NCBI GenBank assembly: GCA_046728115.1
Contig: JBKPDW010000015.1
Location: 1-46,554, forward strand
Source: CAVSWN01 sp046728115
GTDB lineage: Bacteria; Acidobacteriota; Vicinamibacteria; Vicinamibacterales; CAVVIG01
Length of the DNA: 46,554 nucleotides
Direction of reading: 5' to 3'
The notes beneath the pieces were generated by a model that had not been told where the DNA came from, did no database searches, and was given only the letters and a program-made list of their open reading frames with translations. The position numbers and the translations under genes were made by a program. Below, piece by piece: positions 1 to 8,985 of this stretch; position 1 is the stretch's first letter; each line of letters starts with the position of its first letter.

Positions 1-262
1 AATATGTATTGTACAAGACACATTGATTACCGCTGGCACTGTAAACTTGACACCAACCTGCCACTGTTACGTCGGTGTGCAGTTTGTAGGTAGTACCCGA
101 TTTAACGTAACCGCCATCAGCGACCGTACAACTCGCATCGCTCTTCTTCACGTAAATATCCGCATTCTGAGCGAAGTCTCCCGTTACAGCAGGACACGTC
201 TGCGCGTGAGTTCTCGCCGTGATTGTGACAAGAAGCCCGATCAAAATGAGCGAAGGCGTCAA
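1..262 (-). CDS. Secreted protein, N-terminal part, leaves the window
   Basis: The leftward frame from a TTG start gives 87 residues before the window edge. The start is chosen because a GGAGG ribosome site lies six bases upstream and the frame opens with a signal peptide: a hydrophobic core LILIGLLVTI and a likely cut after THA at about residue 20. The exported part so far has four cysteines (about residues 23, 45, 71, 81) spaced like disulfide partners, and reads as a beta-rich extracytoplasmic domain (DIYVKKSDASC, VAGWCQVYSASG). I do not recognise the family. Because the C-terminus is missing, it could be a small secreted protein or the first domain of a large surface protein. No partner gene is visible. 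Confidence 0.6.
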   Translation of the reverse strand, partial: MTPSLILIGLLVTITARTHAQTCPAVTGDFAQNADIYVKKSDASCTVADGGYVKSGTTYKLHTDVTVAGWCQVYSASGNQCVLYNTY

Positions 263-586
263 TGTTCACCTCCGGTTAAGGAATCATCGATCAACCCACG
301 CAGGTCGTGTCTTGAGTCTGGTGGAAAAGTAGAAAGCGCGTCTTCATCCGGCGCAGTTGTTAACGAGCAGCTGCGCCCGCTTGGCGGCGGGTGCCGGAGG
401 TTGGACGTTATGGAACGATAGCACGAAGGTCTCTGCTCGAGCGAGGCGGGCTTCCATCGATGGTGGACCGGGCTCGCGTGACGGTCGACGAATTCCTCTC
501 CAGGCAACGATTCGTCCGCGCCGACTGTCCCGCGTTGGCCGCCTTCGCAACCTCCTCGACGCGAGGAACCGATAGAGGGCAATTTT
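263..586. other. No gene recognised
   Basis: About 320 bases between the secreted protein and the PD40 relic. Several frames stay open, as expected at this GC content, but none shows protein-like composition, a ribosome site or a familiar motif. It may be further decayed sequence belonging to the relic on its right, and presumably holds the promoter of the leftward secreted protein. Confidence 0.5.
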
Positions 587-940
587 TCAATTCTTCAGCT
601 GCGCCGTCAGATTCAACATGACGACGAGCCAAGACGGCGCGGCCGGCGGAGGCCGCATCACGACGAATCGGCCATCCGGCGCGACGTCGTAGGTACGCGT
701 GACGCCAGCCTCGTACGGAAAAATCCGCCTGCGGAGACGACTCGTGGAGACGAGGCGCGCATCTCGCCGGTCATCGATGAGAGGTCGGCCGCCATCAGGC
801 GTGCGGCGCCCTGGACAAAGATCGTCCGGCCGTCCCGCGATCATTGCGGCTCGTGGCCGCCGTCCGAGGAGACGCGGAGCGGCGAGCCGCCCCTGCAAAC
901 GTTCGCAGCCAGACTTCCGCCCGGCCTGTCTGATCGGACA
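587..940 (-). pseudogene. C-terminal relic of a PD40/WD40-like protein
   Basis: Leftward, three frames in turn spell the usual end of a PD40 (TolB-like propeller) protein of the kind attached to Ser/Thr kinases: SDQTGRAEVWLRTFAG, then GGSPLRVSSDGGHEPQ, then SRDGRTIFVQGAARLMA, then YDVAPDGRFVVM and a final VVMLNLTAQLKN. The breaks are visible. A frameshift falls near the C run at about 890. A TGA (841-843) stands where the family has the W of the EPQWSRDGR motif. A second frameshift falls at the A5 run (719-723). It cannot make a full protein and has no start. The preceding propeller blade lies on the opposite strand just to the right, so the relic has been rearranged as well as mutated. Confidence 0.72.
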
Positions 941-946
941 CATCTG

Positions 947-1083
947 CTGCCGTACTCCTTGCGCGATCGCACGTCCCGACCATGGTTGCAGACGCCGTTC
1001 AACGAGGGCGAGGCGAGCCTGTCGCCTGACGGGCGATGGGTTGCCGAGGTCAGGGGGCACGGAATGACCAGATTATACAGCTG
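947..1083 (+). pseudogene. Inverted internal fragment of the same PD40 relic
   Basis: Rightward frame reading RPWLQTPFNEGEASLSPDG followed by RWVAEV, then unrelated residues and a stop. This is the stretch that normally comes immediately before the SDQTGRAEVW segment in PD40 kinase-type proteins, yet here it is on the other strand, starting about 10 bases from it. The simplest reading is an inversion of roughly 110-140 bp inside a dead gene. The kinase domain and the other blades are absent; the next 50 bases lead straight to the end of the hydrolase gene. Confidence 0.65.
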
Positions 1084-1136
1084 AGCTTGGATTTGAGGCT
1101 CGTTTCTCAGCGGTCCTCGCGATACTTGCGGTCCCC

Positions 1137-2705
1137 TTATCGCGGAATCTCGACGCGTACCTCGGCACCAAACAGCATCGTCCGATCGTTGTCGATCGCT
1201 GCCCACTTGAGGAGCGTCCGCAGATCCTTCTGCACCTTCCGATTGAAGACCGTTCGGCCGTTGGCAATCACCGTGATCGGCTTGTTGAAATCGAACTGAT
1301 CGGGCGACAGCAGCAGCGTGAATCCCGAGACGCCTCGGGTCGCCGCGCGAACCGTGTTGCCTTCGCGCTGGAGATCGACTCGGCCTGACGGCTTGGGGCG
1401 GTCGAAGAGCTGGCGTGGCGGGTACGACACGATCGGCGGGTCGTAGACGCCGCTCAACTCGACCGGCTTGTTGTCGCGCGAGACGACCAGGTCGACGCGG
1501 CTGCCGCGCGGGATTGCGGAGAGCGTCTCGAGGATGTCGGCGCTGATCGATACCGTCTGGTCGTTCACGCGCACGAGCGCATCACCGACCTTGAATCCAA
1601 TCCTGTCGGCATTGGATCCCTGACTGACACGCACGACGCGCCCGCCGATCGATTGCAGTCCGAAATCGGGCCGCGGCGAAATCGGCACCTCGTTCAGATC
1701 GTCGAGCGACTTCGCGTCGGCCGACGTCGTACCAAGTTGGTCGATGATGAGCCAGTGCGCGCGATTGTGGGCCGCCGCATCACTTGTCTCCCACGTCAAC
1801 GTGTCCGGCAGCGGCTTGCGCGGGTGCTCGCGCACGAACAATTCGAAATGATCCTTCACGTCGGGCCACCATTGCGTGTTGTGCCCGGCATCGGGCTGCG
1901 GCTCGTACACGAGCGTCACCCCGTGCTTGCGGAAATGCTCGATGTGCGGATCGACGAGATCCGTCGGATACAGCTGATCGCGTCCGCCGTTCACGATGAA
2001 GAAAGGTTTGTTGCGAAGGTTGTTGCCGTACAGCGGGCCATCGACCTTCATGCTGTCGCTCGCGAGCACCATCCAGAAGCCGTTCAACGGCAGAAAACTC
2101 GCGAACGGCGTCGTCTCGCGCATCGCCACGTAGTAGGCGCCGGTGGCCCCGTCGGATACTCCCGAGACGACCACACGGTTCTCGTCGATGTTGTAGCGCC
2201 GTTTGGCGGTGTCGAGGATGTCGGACAGGTTCATCAACTGGTCGTCGCTCCACCACGGATCCGCATCCCATGCGTACGGCACGATGTAAATCTGCTCCGC
2301 GCCAGTCAAAGCGCCGACCGTGCCCGTACCGACGACGCGATTTTCGCTGCGCATCATCACGCCGCCGTGAAGATGAAATCGCACCTGATAGGCATGAGCC
2401 GGATTGTAGGTATCAGGAACGTTCAGGACGAACGCGTGCTCCACGCCGTCAGCGGCGCGATTCGTCAGTTGAACCTGGCCAACCGGTTGACTTGAATATG
2501 GTCGTCCCTGCCGCAGTCGCCGATACGCATCGTCGAAGCCGACGCCGCTTCCGGCGATGTTGTCCACCCGCCGCTGAGCCTCGGCGGGATTCCTGGCTGC
2601 CCAGAATCCGGCGAAGGCGGCTTCAATGGCATTCGACTGCGCCGATGCGAGACCGACGGCGGTGATAACGGCCAAGGTCGCACACGCCAGAGCCTGCCTC
2701 GTCAT
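1137..2705 (-). CDS. Secreted alpha/beta-hydrolase with C-terminal PDZ domain
   Basis: A 522-residue exported protein. Residues 1-22 are a signal peptide ending ASA-QS. An alpha/beta-hydrolase of the esterase/PHB-depolymerase type follows, with the oxyanion HLHGG near 111-115, the nucleophile elbow SGVSDG with Ser184, a likely acid Asp243 in NGGRDQLYP, and His275 in DAGHNTQWW. A PDZ domain occupies about 345-415 (GGRVVRVSQGSNADRIGFKVGD) and usually binds peptide tails or places the enzyme on a partner. The frame stays open a further 117 codons upstream, but this ATG gives the signal peptide and has a TACATT box exactly seven bases before it, as in a leaderless transcript. The substrate is unknown; an ester or polyester is likely. 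It is divergent from the metal-binding gene with only 37 bases between. Confidence 0.85.
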   Translation of the reverse strand: MTRQALACATLAVITAVGLASAQSNAIEAAFAGFWAARNPAEAQRRVDNIAGSGVGFDDAYRRLRQGRPYSSQPVGQVQLTNRAADGVEHAFVLNVPDTYNPAHAYQVRFHLHGGVMMRSENRVVGTGTVGALTGAEQIYIVPYAWDADPWWSDDQLMNLSDILDTAKRRYNIDENRVVVSGVSDGATGAYYVAMRETTPFASFLPLNGFWMVLASDSMKVDGPLYGNNLRNKPFFIVNGGRDQLYPTDLVDPHIEHFRKHGVTLVYEPQPDAGHNTQWWPDVKDHFELFVREHPRKPLPDTLTWETSDAAAHNRAHWLIIDQLGTTSADAKSLDDLNEVPISPRPDFGLQSIGGRVVRVSQGSNADRIGFKVGDALVRVNDQTVSISADILETLSAIPRGSRVDLVVSRDNKPVELSGVYDPPIVSYPPRQLFDRPKPSGRVDLQREGNTVRAATRGVSGFTLLLSPDQFDFNKPITVIANGRTVFNRKVQKDLRTLLKWAAIDNDRTMLFGAEVRVEIPR

Positions 2706-2712
2706 CGCGGCG

Positions 2713-2718
2713 AATGTA
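2713..2718 (-). promoter_or_regulatory. -10 box for leaderless hydrolase mRNA
   Basis: Reading leftward, TACATT is followed by seven bases and then the ATG of the hydrolase gene, with no Shine-Dalgarno sequence. This is the geometry of leaderless transcripts, where transcription starts on the A of the start codon. No clear -35 is seen. Confidence 0.4.
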
Positions 2719-2742
2719 ACATAATGGTGGGGGCGCGTTCTG

Positions 2743-4008
2743 ATGCGGAAAATCGCGACGCTGATCGCCATTGCGCTCGCTGCGAGCCCCGTCGCGGGCC
2801 AGCGAGAAACGAAGCCGGCCGCCGACGGTCTGCCACCGCTCTCGTACGTCTGCCCGATGAAAGGCGACGAGGACGTCATCGAGGACAAGGCTGGCAAGTG
2901 TCGCAAATGCGGGATGACGCTCGTCCCGACGCGGCTCGACTCGGTGTGGACCTGCGCAACGCGTCCTCTGCTGGTTATCGAGAGCAAGCCCGGCAAGTGT
3001 CCAGTTGACGGCACACCGCTCGTGCAGGTGACGGCATCACTCACCTGGACGTGCAAGGCAGATCCGACGATCGAAAAACTCGAGCCGGGTCAGTGCCCCG
3101 ACGGCGCGCCGATGATCAAGCGGTATGCGGCGCGGGCGCACGGCAATCACAACCCACAGCATGGCGGTCAGTTCTTCATGGCGCCGGACAACTGGCACCA
3201 CCTCGAAGGCGCGTACTTGTCGTCAGGCGTCTTCCGTTTGTATCTCTACGACGATTTCACCAAGCCGCTGCCGGCCGACCAGGTGCGGCAGGTGGTCGCG
3301 CGCGTGGTGACGAAGCAGACGTTCCACTCGGCCACCCGCACCACCAAGGAACAGGCTGCCATGCCGCTCGTCCGCAACGGTCGATTCCTGGAGGCGCGAA
3401 TCGGCAAGCTGCCGTTTCCCGCTCAGATGACCGCCAAGGTCTCCTTCAAGCAGGGCGGCCCCGAGTCCGTCTTCGATTTCGCGTTCGACAAATTCTCGAC
3501 GGAGGCGACGGCGCCGCGAATGACCAGCGCGTCCCCGTCCGGCACCCCGACTCCTCCCCCCGCCCCTGAAGCCAATGCGGCTGCTGCAACCGAAGCGAGC
3601 GCGAAGGCTTCAGCCGACCGTCCAACAACGTCCTCGCCGGCTTCAACGGCCTCTGAAGTCGATTTGGCGCTCGTGCCGCTGCCCATTCCCGAGACGGTTC
3701 CAGAGATGCTGGCTCAGCTTCGAACGCGCAACGAACAGATTCGCGCCTTCATCGAGCGCGGTTCACTCGGCAGCGTATACGTGCCGGCATTTCAGGCGAA
3801 GGATCTCGCGCTGGCTCTCGACAGGCACAAGGATCAGGTCGCGGCTGAACGGCGAAAGATCGTCGAGCCAGCCATAGCCCGGCTCGTGCGATCCGCGTAC
3901 CTGCTCGATGCGTTCGGCGATCTCGGCAACAAGCAGCAGATCATCGACGCGTATGCGTTGTTCGCGGAGGCGCTGAAGGATATCGAAGAGTCGTTTCCCG
4001 GGAAATGA
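2743..4008 (+). CDS. Secreted protein with three heavy-metal-binding (HMBD-like) repeats
   Basis: A 421-residue exported protein. The signal peptide runs to about residue 19 (PVAG-QRE). Three tandem units of the heavy-metal-binding type (CPM..PGKCPxCGM) follow. The first is complete (YVCPMK at 35-40 and KCRKCGMTLVP at 52-62). The second (WTCATRP, GKCPVDGTPLV) and third (WTCKADP, GQCPDGAPM) keep only two cysteines each. A histidine-rich stretch (HGNHNPQHGG, NWHHLEG) at 133-155 begins a domain of unknown fold, followed by an Ala/Pro/Thr linker at about 262-310 and a helical C-terminus. Binding of copper or a similar metal is inferred from the repeats. The stop overlaps the next start (ATGA), so it is made together with the cytochrome/PHM-like protein, which suggests a shared periplasmic task. 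Confidence 0.78.
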   Translation: MRKIATLIAIALAASPVAGQRETKPAADGLPPLSYVCPMKGDEDVIEDKAGKCRKCGMTLVPTRLDSVWTCATRPLLVIESKPGKCPVDGTPLVQVTASLTWTCKADPTIEKLEPGQCPDGAPMIKRYAARAHGNHNPQHGGQFFMAPDNWHHLEGAYLSSGVFRLYLYDDFTKPLPADQVRQVVARVVTKQTFHSATRTTKEQAAMPLVRNGRFLEARIGKLPFPAQMTAKVSFKQGGPESVFDFAFDKFSTEATAPRMTSASPSGTPTPPPAPEANAAAATEASAKASADRPTTSSPASTASEVDLALVPLPIPETVPEMLAQLRTRNEQIRAFIERGSLGSVYVPAFQAKDLALALDRHKDQVAAERRKIVEPAIARLVRSAYLLDAFGDLGNKQQIIDAYALFAEALKDIEESFPGK

Positions 4009-5300
4009 GCGCGATGTTTGACAGCAAAGAACGCGAAGACCGCAAAAAGAATCTGGACTTGGCGGGGTTGGCGCCCTTTGCAGTCCAGGTCGGCCTGGCC
4101 TTGATGCTCGCCCTGTGTGTCCTGGGCGTGGGTACCGAAGCCCACAAACCCATTACCTCGAAATATACGTACAACGACGATGTGTTTCCGATCCTTCGGG
4201 ATCGATGCGCGAGCTGTCACGTGACCGGCGGTGTCGCGCCGATGTCGCTGATGACGTACGAAGAGGCCTTTCCGTGGGCCGAATCGATTCGCACGGAGCT
4301 CATCGCCGGCCACATGCCGCCATGGCACGCGGACGAAGCGTTCGGCGAACTCAAGGGCGCCCACGCGCTGACAGCGAAGGAGCTGGACGTCATCCTGACC
4401 TGGGCTTCCGGCGGCAACCCACGCGGGGCGCTCGATCAGAAGTTGCCGGCGGTTACGCTGAAGAACGACTGGACGATCGGCAAGCCCGATCTCGAGTTGC
4501 CGCTGCCATCGGAGTTCGCGTTTGCTGCGGACAAGATGGAGGACACGCAGGAATTCACGATTCCGACCGGCGCCAAAGAGGCGCGCTGGCTCCGCGCGGT
4601 CGATCTGCTGCCGGGCACGCCGTCCATCGTGCGGAGCGCGATCATCTACGTGAAGGGATCCGCATCGTCCCAGCGGTCCGGCACGGGGCAGTCCGTACCT
4701 GAACACGTGCTGGCGCGGTGGCTTCCGGGCCACGAGACCGAATCGATCGGCACGGGGATCGCATTTCGCCTGCCTGCTGGCGCCGAACTGGGCGTGCGCA
4801 TTCACTACAAGAAGACGTGGCAGTTCGAGGGAAAGGCGATGAGCGATCAGAGCACCGTCGGTCTGTACTATGCGCCGGCGCAGACCGCGCAGGAAATGCT
4901 GACGCTGCCAGTCACGTCGCCGAATCCTGCGCAAGGTGCGTCCGATCGAAAGCTGACGTTCGACCAGACGATTGCGGAGGATCTGCAGCTTCTGGCGCTC
5001 AGCCCCGATCAGGTGCCGCCGAATATCACGCTGCAGGTGGAAGCGGTGCGCCCCGATGGTTCGCGCACCCCGATGATTCGGCTGAACACGCGGGCCGATT
5101 GGGATCGCCGCTACTGGTTCGATCGCCCGATCGCGCTGCCACGCGGATCGCGCATCGAGGTGGCGGCCAACCTTCAGGATCCCGATCTCCTGTCGAGTGC
5201 GTTCGCTCCGCCGGGGATCAGCAGGCCGGCTACGCCATCAACCGAGATCCGCCTCGCGTTGAACGTGATCCCGGCGCGTGCGACGCCATCAGCGCCGTAG
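4005..5300 (+). CDS. Cytochrome c fused to a PHM-like (Cu type II monooxygenase-like) domain
   Basis: A 431-residue protein. One membrane or signal segment lies at about 24-43. A class I c-type cytochrome follows, with heme motif CASCH (Cys68, Cys71, His72) and a likely Met ligand soon after (VAPMSLM). The rest matches the two-domain scaffold of copper type II, ascorbate-dependent monooxygenases as found fused to cytochromes in environmental bacteria. The copper ligands seem lost: the usual VVHH motif reads SIVRSAI, the usual VHYHTTG reads RIHYKKT, and the usual PHMHLRG reads PDQVPPNIT. It is therefore probably not an active monooxygenase. Start 4005 couples to the gene before it; its first residues (DSKEREDRKK) come from a word repeat. 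The 3' end overlaps the convergent DUF1801 gene by 12 bases. Confidence 0.8.
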   Translation: MSAMFDSKEREDRKKNLDLAGLAPFAVQVGLALMLALCVLGVGTEAHKPITSKYTYNDDVFPILRDRCASCHVTGGVAPMSLMTYEEAFPWAESIRTELIAGHMPPWHADEAFGELKGAHALTAKELDVILTWASGGNPRGALDQKLPAVTLKNDWTIGKPDLELPLPSEFAFAADKMEDTQEFTIPTGAKEARWLRAVDLLPGTPSIVRSAIIYVKGSASSQRSGTGQSVPEHVLARWLPGHETESIGTGIAFRLPAGAELGVRIHYKKTWQFEGKAMSDQSTVGLYYAPAQTAQEMLTLPVTSPNPAQGASDRKLTFDQTIAEDLQLLALSPDQVPPNITLQVEAVRPDGSRTPMIRLNTRADWDRRYWFDRPIALPRGSRIEVAANLQDPDLLSSAFAPPGISRPATPSTEIRLALNVIPARATPSAP

Positions 5301-5828
5301 CGTTGTAGCGCTCTTGGAGCGCGAGCCTTTCAGGCGAGCGGCATTGCGCGGACGCTGTTTGGTTGAAACCCACCGGATGATCGTGTACCCGCGTCCACGT
5401 TTGCGCAGTGGCGTCTCGGCATCATCGACCGCCGCGCGTATGAGAGCCTGCACCCGCGGATCGTCGAGCACCACGGGATCCTCGAATCGAATGAACGCGC
5501 CCTGCTTGCCGCTTCCCTGGAGCAGATGATCCGGATCGGGCAGGCTGCGGCCGTACATGAAATAGAGATTCACACCGCGGGAATACACGGCGACCGACAC
5601 GATCACATCCGAGGTCCGTTCGGTCGTCGAAAAGCCCATCGCAAGCGCGTTGTAGCCGTCGTAGACGAGCTCGACGGCGGTAGGAAACCTCTGGCGCATC
5701 GCCGCGCGAGCCTTGCGGGCCAGCGAAGCGACCGCCGGATCGAATTTCGCGATGAAGCCGGCAACCTGCACGGCTGGCGACGGCTGACCCACGCGCTCGA
5801 CCGGGCCTGTTTGCCTCACCTGCCTCAC
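5289..5828 (-). CDS. DUF1801-type small protein
   Basis: About 179 residues. The core AGFIAKFDPAVASLARKARA, the middle ELVYDGYNALAMGF and the later NLYFMYGRSLPDPDHLLQG match DUF1801 (YdhG-like) proteins, whose fold is known but whose function is not. The C-terminal tail (about 40 residues) is basic, ending ARLKGSRSKSATTLRR, and may touch nucleic acid. No ATG fits: the frame reaches further upstream but only through the end of the aldehyde dehydrogenase gene and a low-complexity stretch. A GTG at 5828 is used here; a GTG at 5819 is equally possible. It lies leftward behind the aldehyde dehydrogenase with about 100 bases between, so co-transcription is possible but not shown. Confidence 0.65.
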   Translation of the reverse strand: MRQVRQTGPVERVGQPSPAVQVAGFIAKFDPAVASLARKARAAMRQRFPTAVELVYDGYNALAMGFSTTERTSDVIVSVAVYSRGVNLYFMYGRSLPDPDHLLQGSGKQGAFIRFEDPVVLDDPRVQALIRAAVDDAETPLRKRGRGYTIIRWVSTKQRPRNAARLKGSRSKSATTLRR

Positions 5829-5926
5829 CTTTGATGTCTTGTTGCTCTTTGCGCTTTGGTGTAGCGGTCTGTTCTTTGTGCTGTCTGACCACGACGACAG
5901 CGAACTCGAGGATAGGAAAACGCTCT

Positions 5927-7405
5927 CTAGATTTTCATGACGAACGGATCCTGTACTTCGTCGCCGAGCTCCACCCACACACTTTTCGTCTGCAGGTATT
6001 GATGCACCGCTTCAATACCGTTCTGCCGCCCGATGCCGCTGGACTTGTAGCCGCCGAACGGCGAATTGAACGTCAGCGCGCGATACGTGTTGATCCAGAC
6101 CGTGCCGGATTCGAGCGCGCGCGCCATCGTGTGCGCGCGGTTGATGTCGCGCGTCCAGACGCCGGCGGCCAGCCCGAACTCGGTGTCGTTGGCGAGCGCC
6201 AGCGCCTCGGCTTCGTCGGCGAACGGCGTCACGGCGAGCACCGGACCAAAGACCTCGTTCCGCATCAGGAAGCTGTCCTTCGAAACGTGATGCACGATGG
6301 TCGGTTCGAAGAAATATCCGTCCGGAAAATCGGCGAGCCGGGGACGGACACCACCGGTCAGAACGGCGCCACCCTCGGCAACAGCGCGCTTCACCATCGA
6401 CTCGTCTTTCTCCAGCTGCATCTTGGTCGCAATCGGTCCCATCTGGGTCTCGGGGCGCAGCGGATCGCCGATGGTGATCTGCTTCGCGCGGCGGACCAGT
6501 CGTTCGACCAATGTGTCGTAGATCGGCTGCTGGATGTACGCACGTGAACCGGCGACGCACGTTTGTCCGGCAGCAGCAAAAATCCCGGCGAGAACGCCCG
6601 CTTCGGCCTGGTCCAGATTCGCATCCGCAAAGACGATATTCGGGCTCTTGCCGCCGAGTTCAAGCATGCAGCTCACGAGCCGCTGTCCGGCCCGCGCGGC
6701 AATCGATCTTCCCGCTGCAACGCTTCCGGTGAACGACACCTTGGCCACGCGCGGGTGATCGACGAGCGCCTCGCCCGTCTCGCGGAAGCCGGTGACGACG
6801 TTGATCACGCCGGCGGGAATGCCGGCGGTTTCGGCCAGGCGCGCCAGCTCGATCGCGGACGCCGAGGTGATTTCCGAGGGCTTCAGGACGATGGTGTTCC
6901 CGGCAGCCAGAGCCGGGGCCAGCGACATCACCGCGATGAAGGTCGGCGAGTTCCATGGCGTGATCACGCCGACGACACCCAGCGGCTCGCGCAGCGTGTA
7001 GTTGAAGATCGTGCGGCGGTCGAGCGGAATGACGGTTCCTTCGATCTTGTCCGCGAGGCCGCCGAAGTAATACAGCCAGTCGCGCATCGTGCGTACCTGC
7101 GCCCGCATTTCCGCGACCAGCTTGCCGTTCTGCTCGGTCTCGATCCGCGCAATCCGGTCGGCATCTTCGGCGATGGTTTCACCCCACTGCATGAGCAGCC
7201 GACCGCGCCGCGTGGGCGAGAGCATGCTCCACGGCCCCTCGCGAAACGCGGACGAAGCGGCCGTCACGGCACGGTTGACATCTTCGGACCCTGCCAGCGC
7301 AAACGTGCCCCATGGCGTGCCGGTCGTCGGATTGAAGGCCGTAAAGGTTCGACCGTCGGCTGCGGGGACGTCCATGCCGGCGATGTAGTTGGAATAGTGA
7401 TGCAT
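5927..7405 (-). CDS. NAD(P)-dependent aldehyde dehydrogenase
   Basis: A 492-residue cytoplasmic enzyme of the ALDH superfamily at full family length, oxidising an aldehyde to its acid. Expected active-site residues are present: Asn152 (TPWNSPTF), Glu249 in MLELGGKSPN, catalytic Cys283 in GQTCVAGSR, and the FGPV motif before the C-terminal oligomerisation segment. Overall it looks closest to the betaine/hydroxymuconic-semialdehyde type group, but the substrate cannot be read from sequence. It is the third gene of a leftward set after scoA and scoB, with about 55 bases between it and scoB, so it probably supplies or uses acids that the CoA transferase activates. The start has AGGA five bases upstream. 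Confidence 0.92.
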   Translation of the reverse strand: MHHYSNYIAGMDVPAADGRTFTAFNPTTGTPWGTFALAGSEDVNRAVTAASSAFREGPWSMLSPTRRGRLLMQWGETIAEDADRIARIETEQNGKLVAEMRAQVRTMRDWLYYFGGLADKIEGTVIPLDRRTIFNYTLREPLGVVGVITPWNSPTFIAVMSLAPALAAGNTIVLKPSEITSASAIELARLAETAGIPAGVINVVTGFRETGEALVDHPRVAKVSFTGSVAAGRSIAARAGQRLVSCMLELGGKSPNIVFADANLDQAEAGVLAGIFAAAGQTCVAGSRAYIQQPIYDTLVERLVRRAKQITIGDPLRPETQMGPIATKMQLEKDESMVKRAVAEGGAVLTGGVRPRLADFPDGYFFEPTIVHHVSKDSFLMRNEVFGPVLAVTPFADEAEALALANDTEFGLAAGVWTRDINRAHTMARALESGTVWINTYRALTFNSPFGGYKSSGIGRQNGIEAVHQYLQTKSVWVELGDEVQDPFVMKI

Positions 7406-7459
7406 AGAAATCCTATCGGCGCGGTTCGAGGCTCGAAGTTCGGGGTTCGTCGTTATGGA

Positions 7460-8107
<648 letters not shown>

Positions 8108-8120
8108 AGTGCCTGCTGGG

Positions 8121-8264
8121 TCCTCACGTCTTCATATCCTCAGATCCTTACATCCTTACATCCTTACATCCTTACATCCTTACATCCTTACATCCTCATA
8201 TCCTCACATCTTTACATCCTCACATCCTCACATCCTCACATCCTCACATCCTCACATCCTCACT
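8121..8264 (-). repeat. 18-unit octamer array inside the sco operon
   Basis: Eighteen contiguous 8-bp units. On the sense (leftward) strand the unit is TGTGAGGA or TGTAAGGA with a few variants (TATGAGGA, TCTGAGGA). The array fills the scoA-scoB gap and forms the last codons of scoA. It has the same form, TNTGAGGA, as the array at 14257-14360. No spacers occur, so it is not a CRISPR. Confidence 0.95.
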
Positions 8265-8951
8265 TCTGACCGTCCTTTTCTCTATACGTTTCTCGTAGTG
8301 GTCGCCTTGGAAGATATACCTGACGAAAATTCCCGGGGTCACCACATGGTCCGGATCGATGTCGCCGGGCTCGACCAGGTGTTCCACTTCGGCGACCGTG
8401 ACTTCGGCGGCCATGGCCATCACCGGATTGAAGTTTCTGGCGGTGCGCCGGTAGACCAGATTCCCGTGGCGGTCGCCTTTCCATCCCTTTACGAAAGCGA
8501 AGTCGGCGTGCAAGGGACTCTCGAGCACGTACGCCTTCCCGTCGATGGTCCGGGTCTCTTTGCCCTCGGCCACGAGCGTCCCATATCCGGTCGGTGTGAA
8601 AAAGCCGCCGATCCCCGCCCCGCCGGCGCGGATGCGTTCGGCGAAGGTCCCCTGCGGTACGAGCTCGACCTCGAGTTCTCCACTGAGGAACTGCCGCTCG
8701 AATTCCTTGTTTTCGCCCACGTAAGTGGAGATCATCTTGCGGACCTGCCGCGCGCGCAGCAGGATGCCGATCCCGAAATCGTCCACGCCGGCGTTGTTGC
8801 TGATGACGGTCAGCTCCTTCGTGCCGCGGGCGCGAAGGGCGGCGATCAGATTTTCGGGGATGCCGCAGAGGCCGAAGCCGCCCATCATGATCGTGGCGCC
8901 GTCGGGGATGAGCGCGACCGCTTCCGCGGCCGTCCGCAGCACCTTGTTCAT
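8244..8951 (-). CDS. scoA: 3-oxoacid CoA-transferase subunit A
   Basis: A 235-residue alpha subunit that pairs with the next gene's product. The N-terminus carries MMGGFGLCGIPENLI, the CoA-binding signature of the alpha subunit. SNNAGVDDFGIGILL, GTFAERIRAGGAGIGGFF and TPTGYGT are further family blocks. The start is the ATG of MNKVLRTAAEAV; the frame continues 26 codons upstream into the divergent moxR gene, which is unlikely to be used. The last residues (RSEDVRM) are read from the octamer array, so the natural end has been replaced or extended. TAGAAT lies eight bases before the ATG. Confidence 0.9.
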   Translation of the reverse strand: MNKVLRTAAEAVALIPDGATIMMGGFGLCGIPENLIAALRARGTKELTVISNNAGVDDFGIGILLRARQVRKMISTYVGENKEFERQFLSGELEVELVPQGTFAERIRAGGAGIGGFFTPTGYGTLVAEGKETRTIDGKAYVLESPLHADFAFVKGWKGDRHGNLVYRRTARNFNPVMAMAAEVTVAEVEHLVEPGDIDPDHVVTPGIFVRYIFQGDHYEKRIEKRTVRSEDVRM

Positions 8952-8959
8952 CGCGCGGT

Positions 8960-8965
8960 ATTCTA
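8960..8965 (-). promoter_or_regulatory. -10 box before scoA
   Basis: TAGAAT on the leftward strand, eight bases before the scoA ATG, with no ribosome site between. It sits in the 34-base gap shared with the divergent moxR gene, so both promoters overlap neighbouring coding sequence. Confidence 0.35.
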
Positions 8966-8985
8966 TCAAGTAAGATACTCGTCCC

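Noticed and set aside
8121..8264. CRISPR array
   Set aside because: Units follow each other with no spacers and are only 8 bp long; there are no cas genes anywhere in the window.
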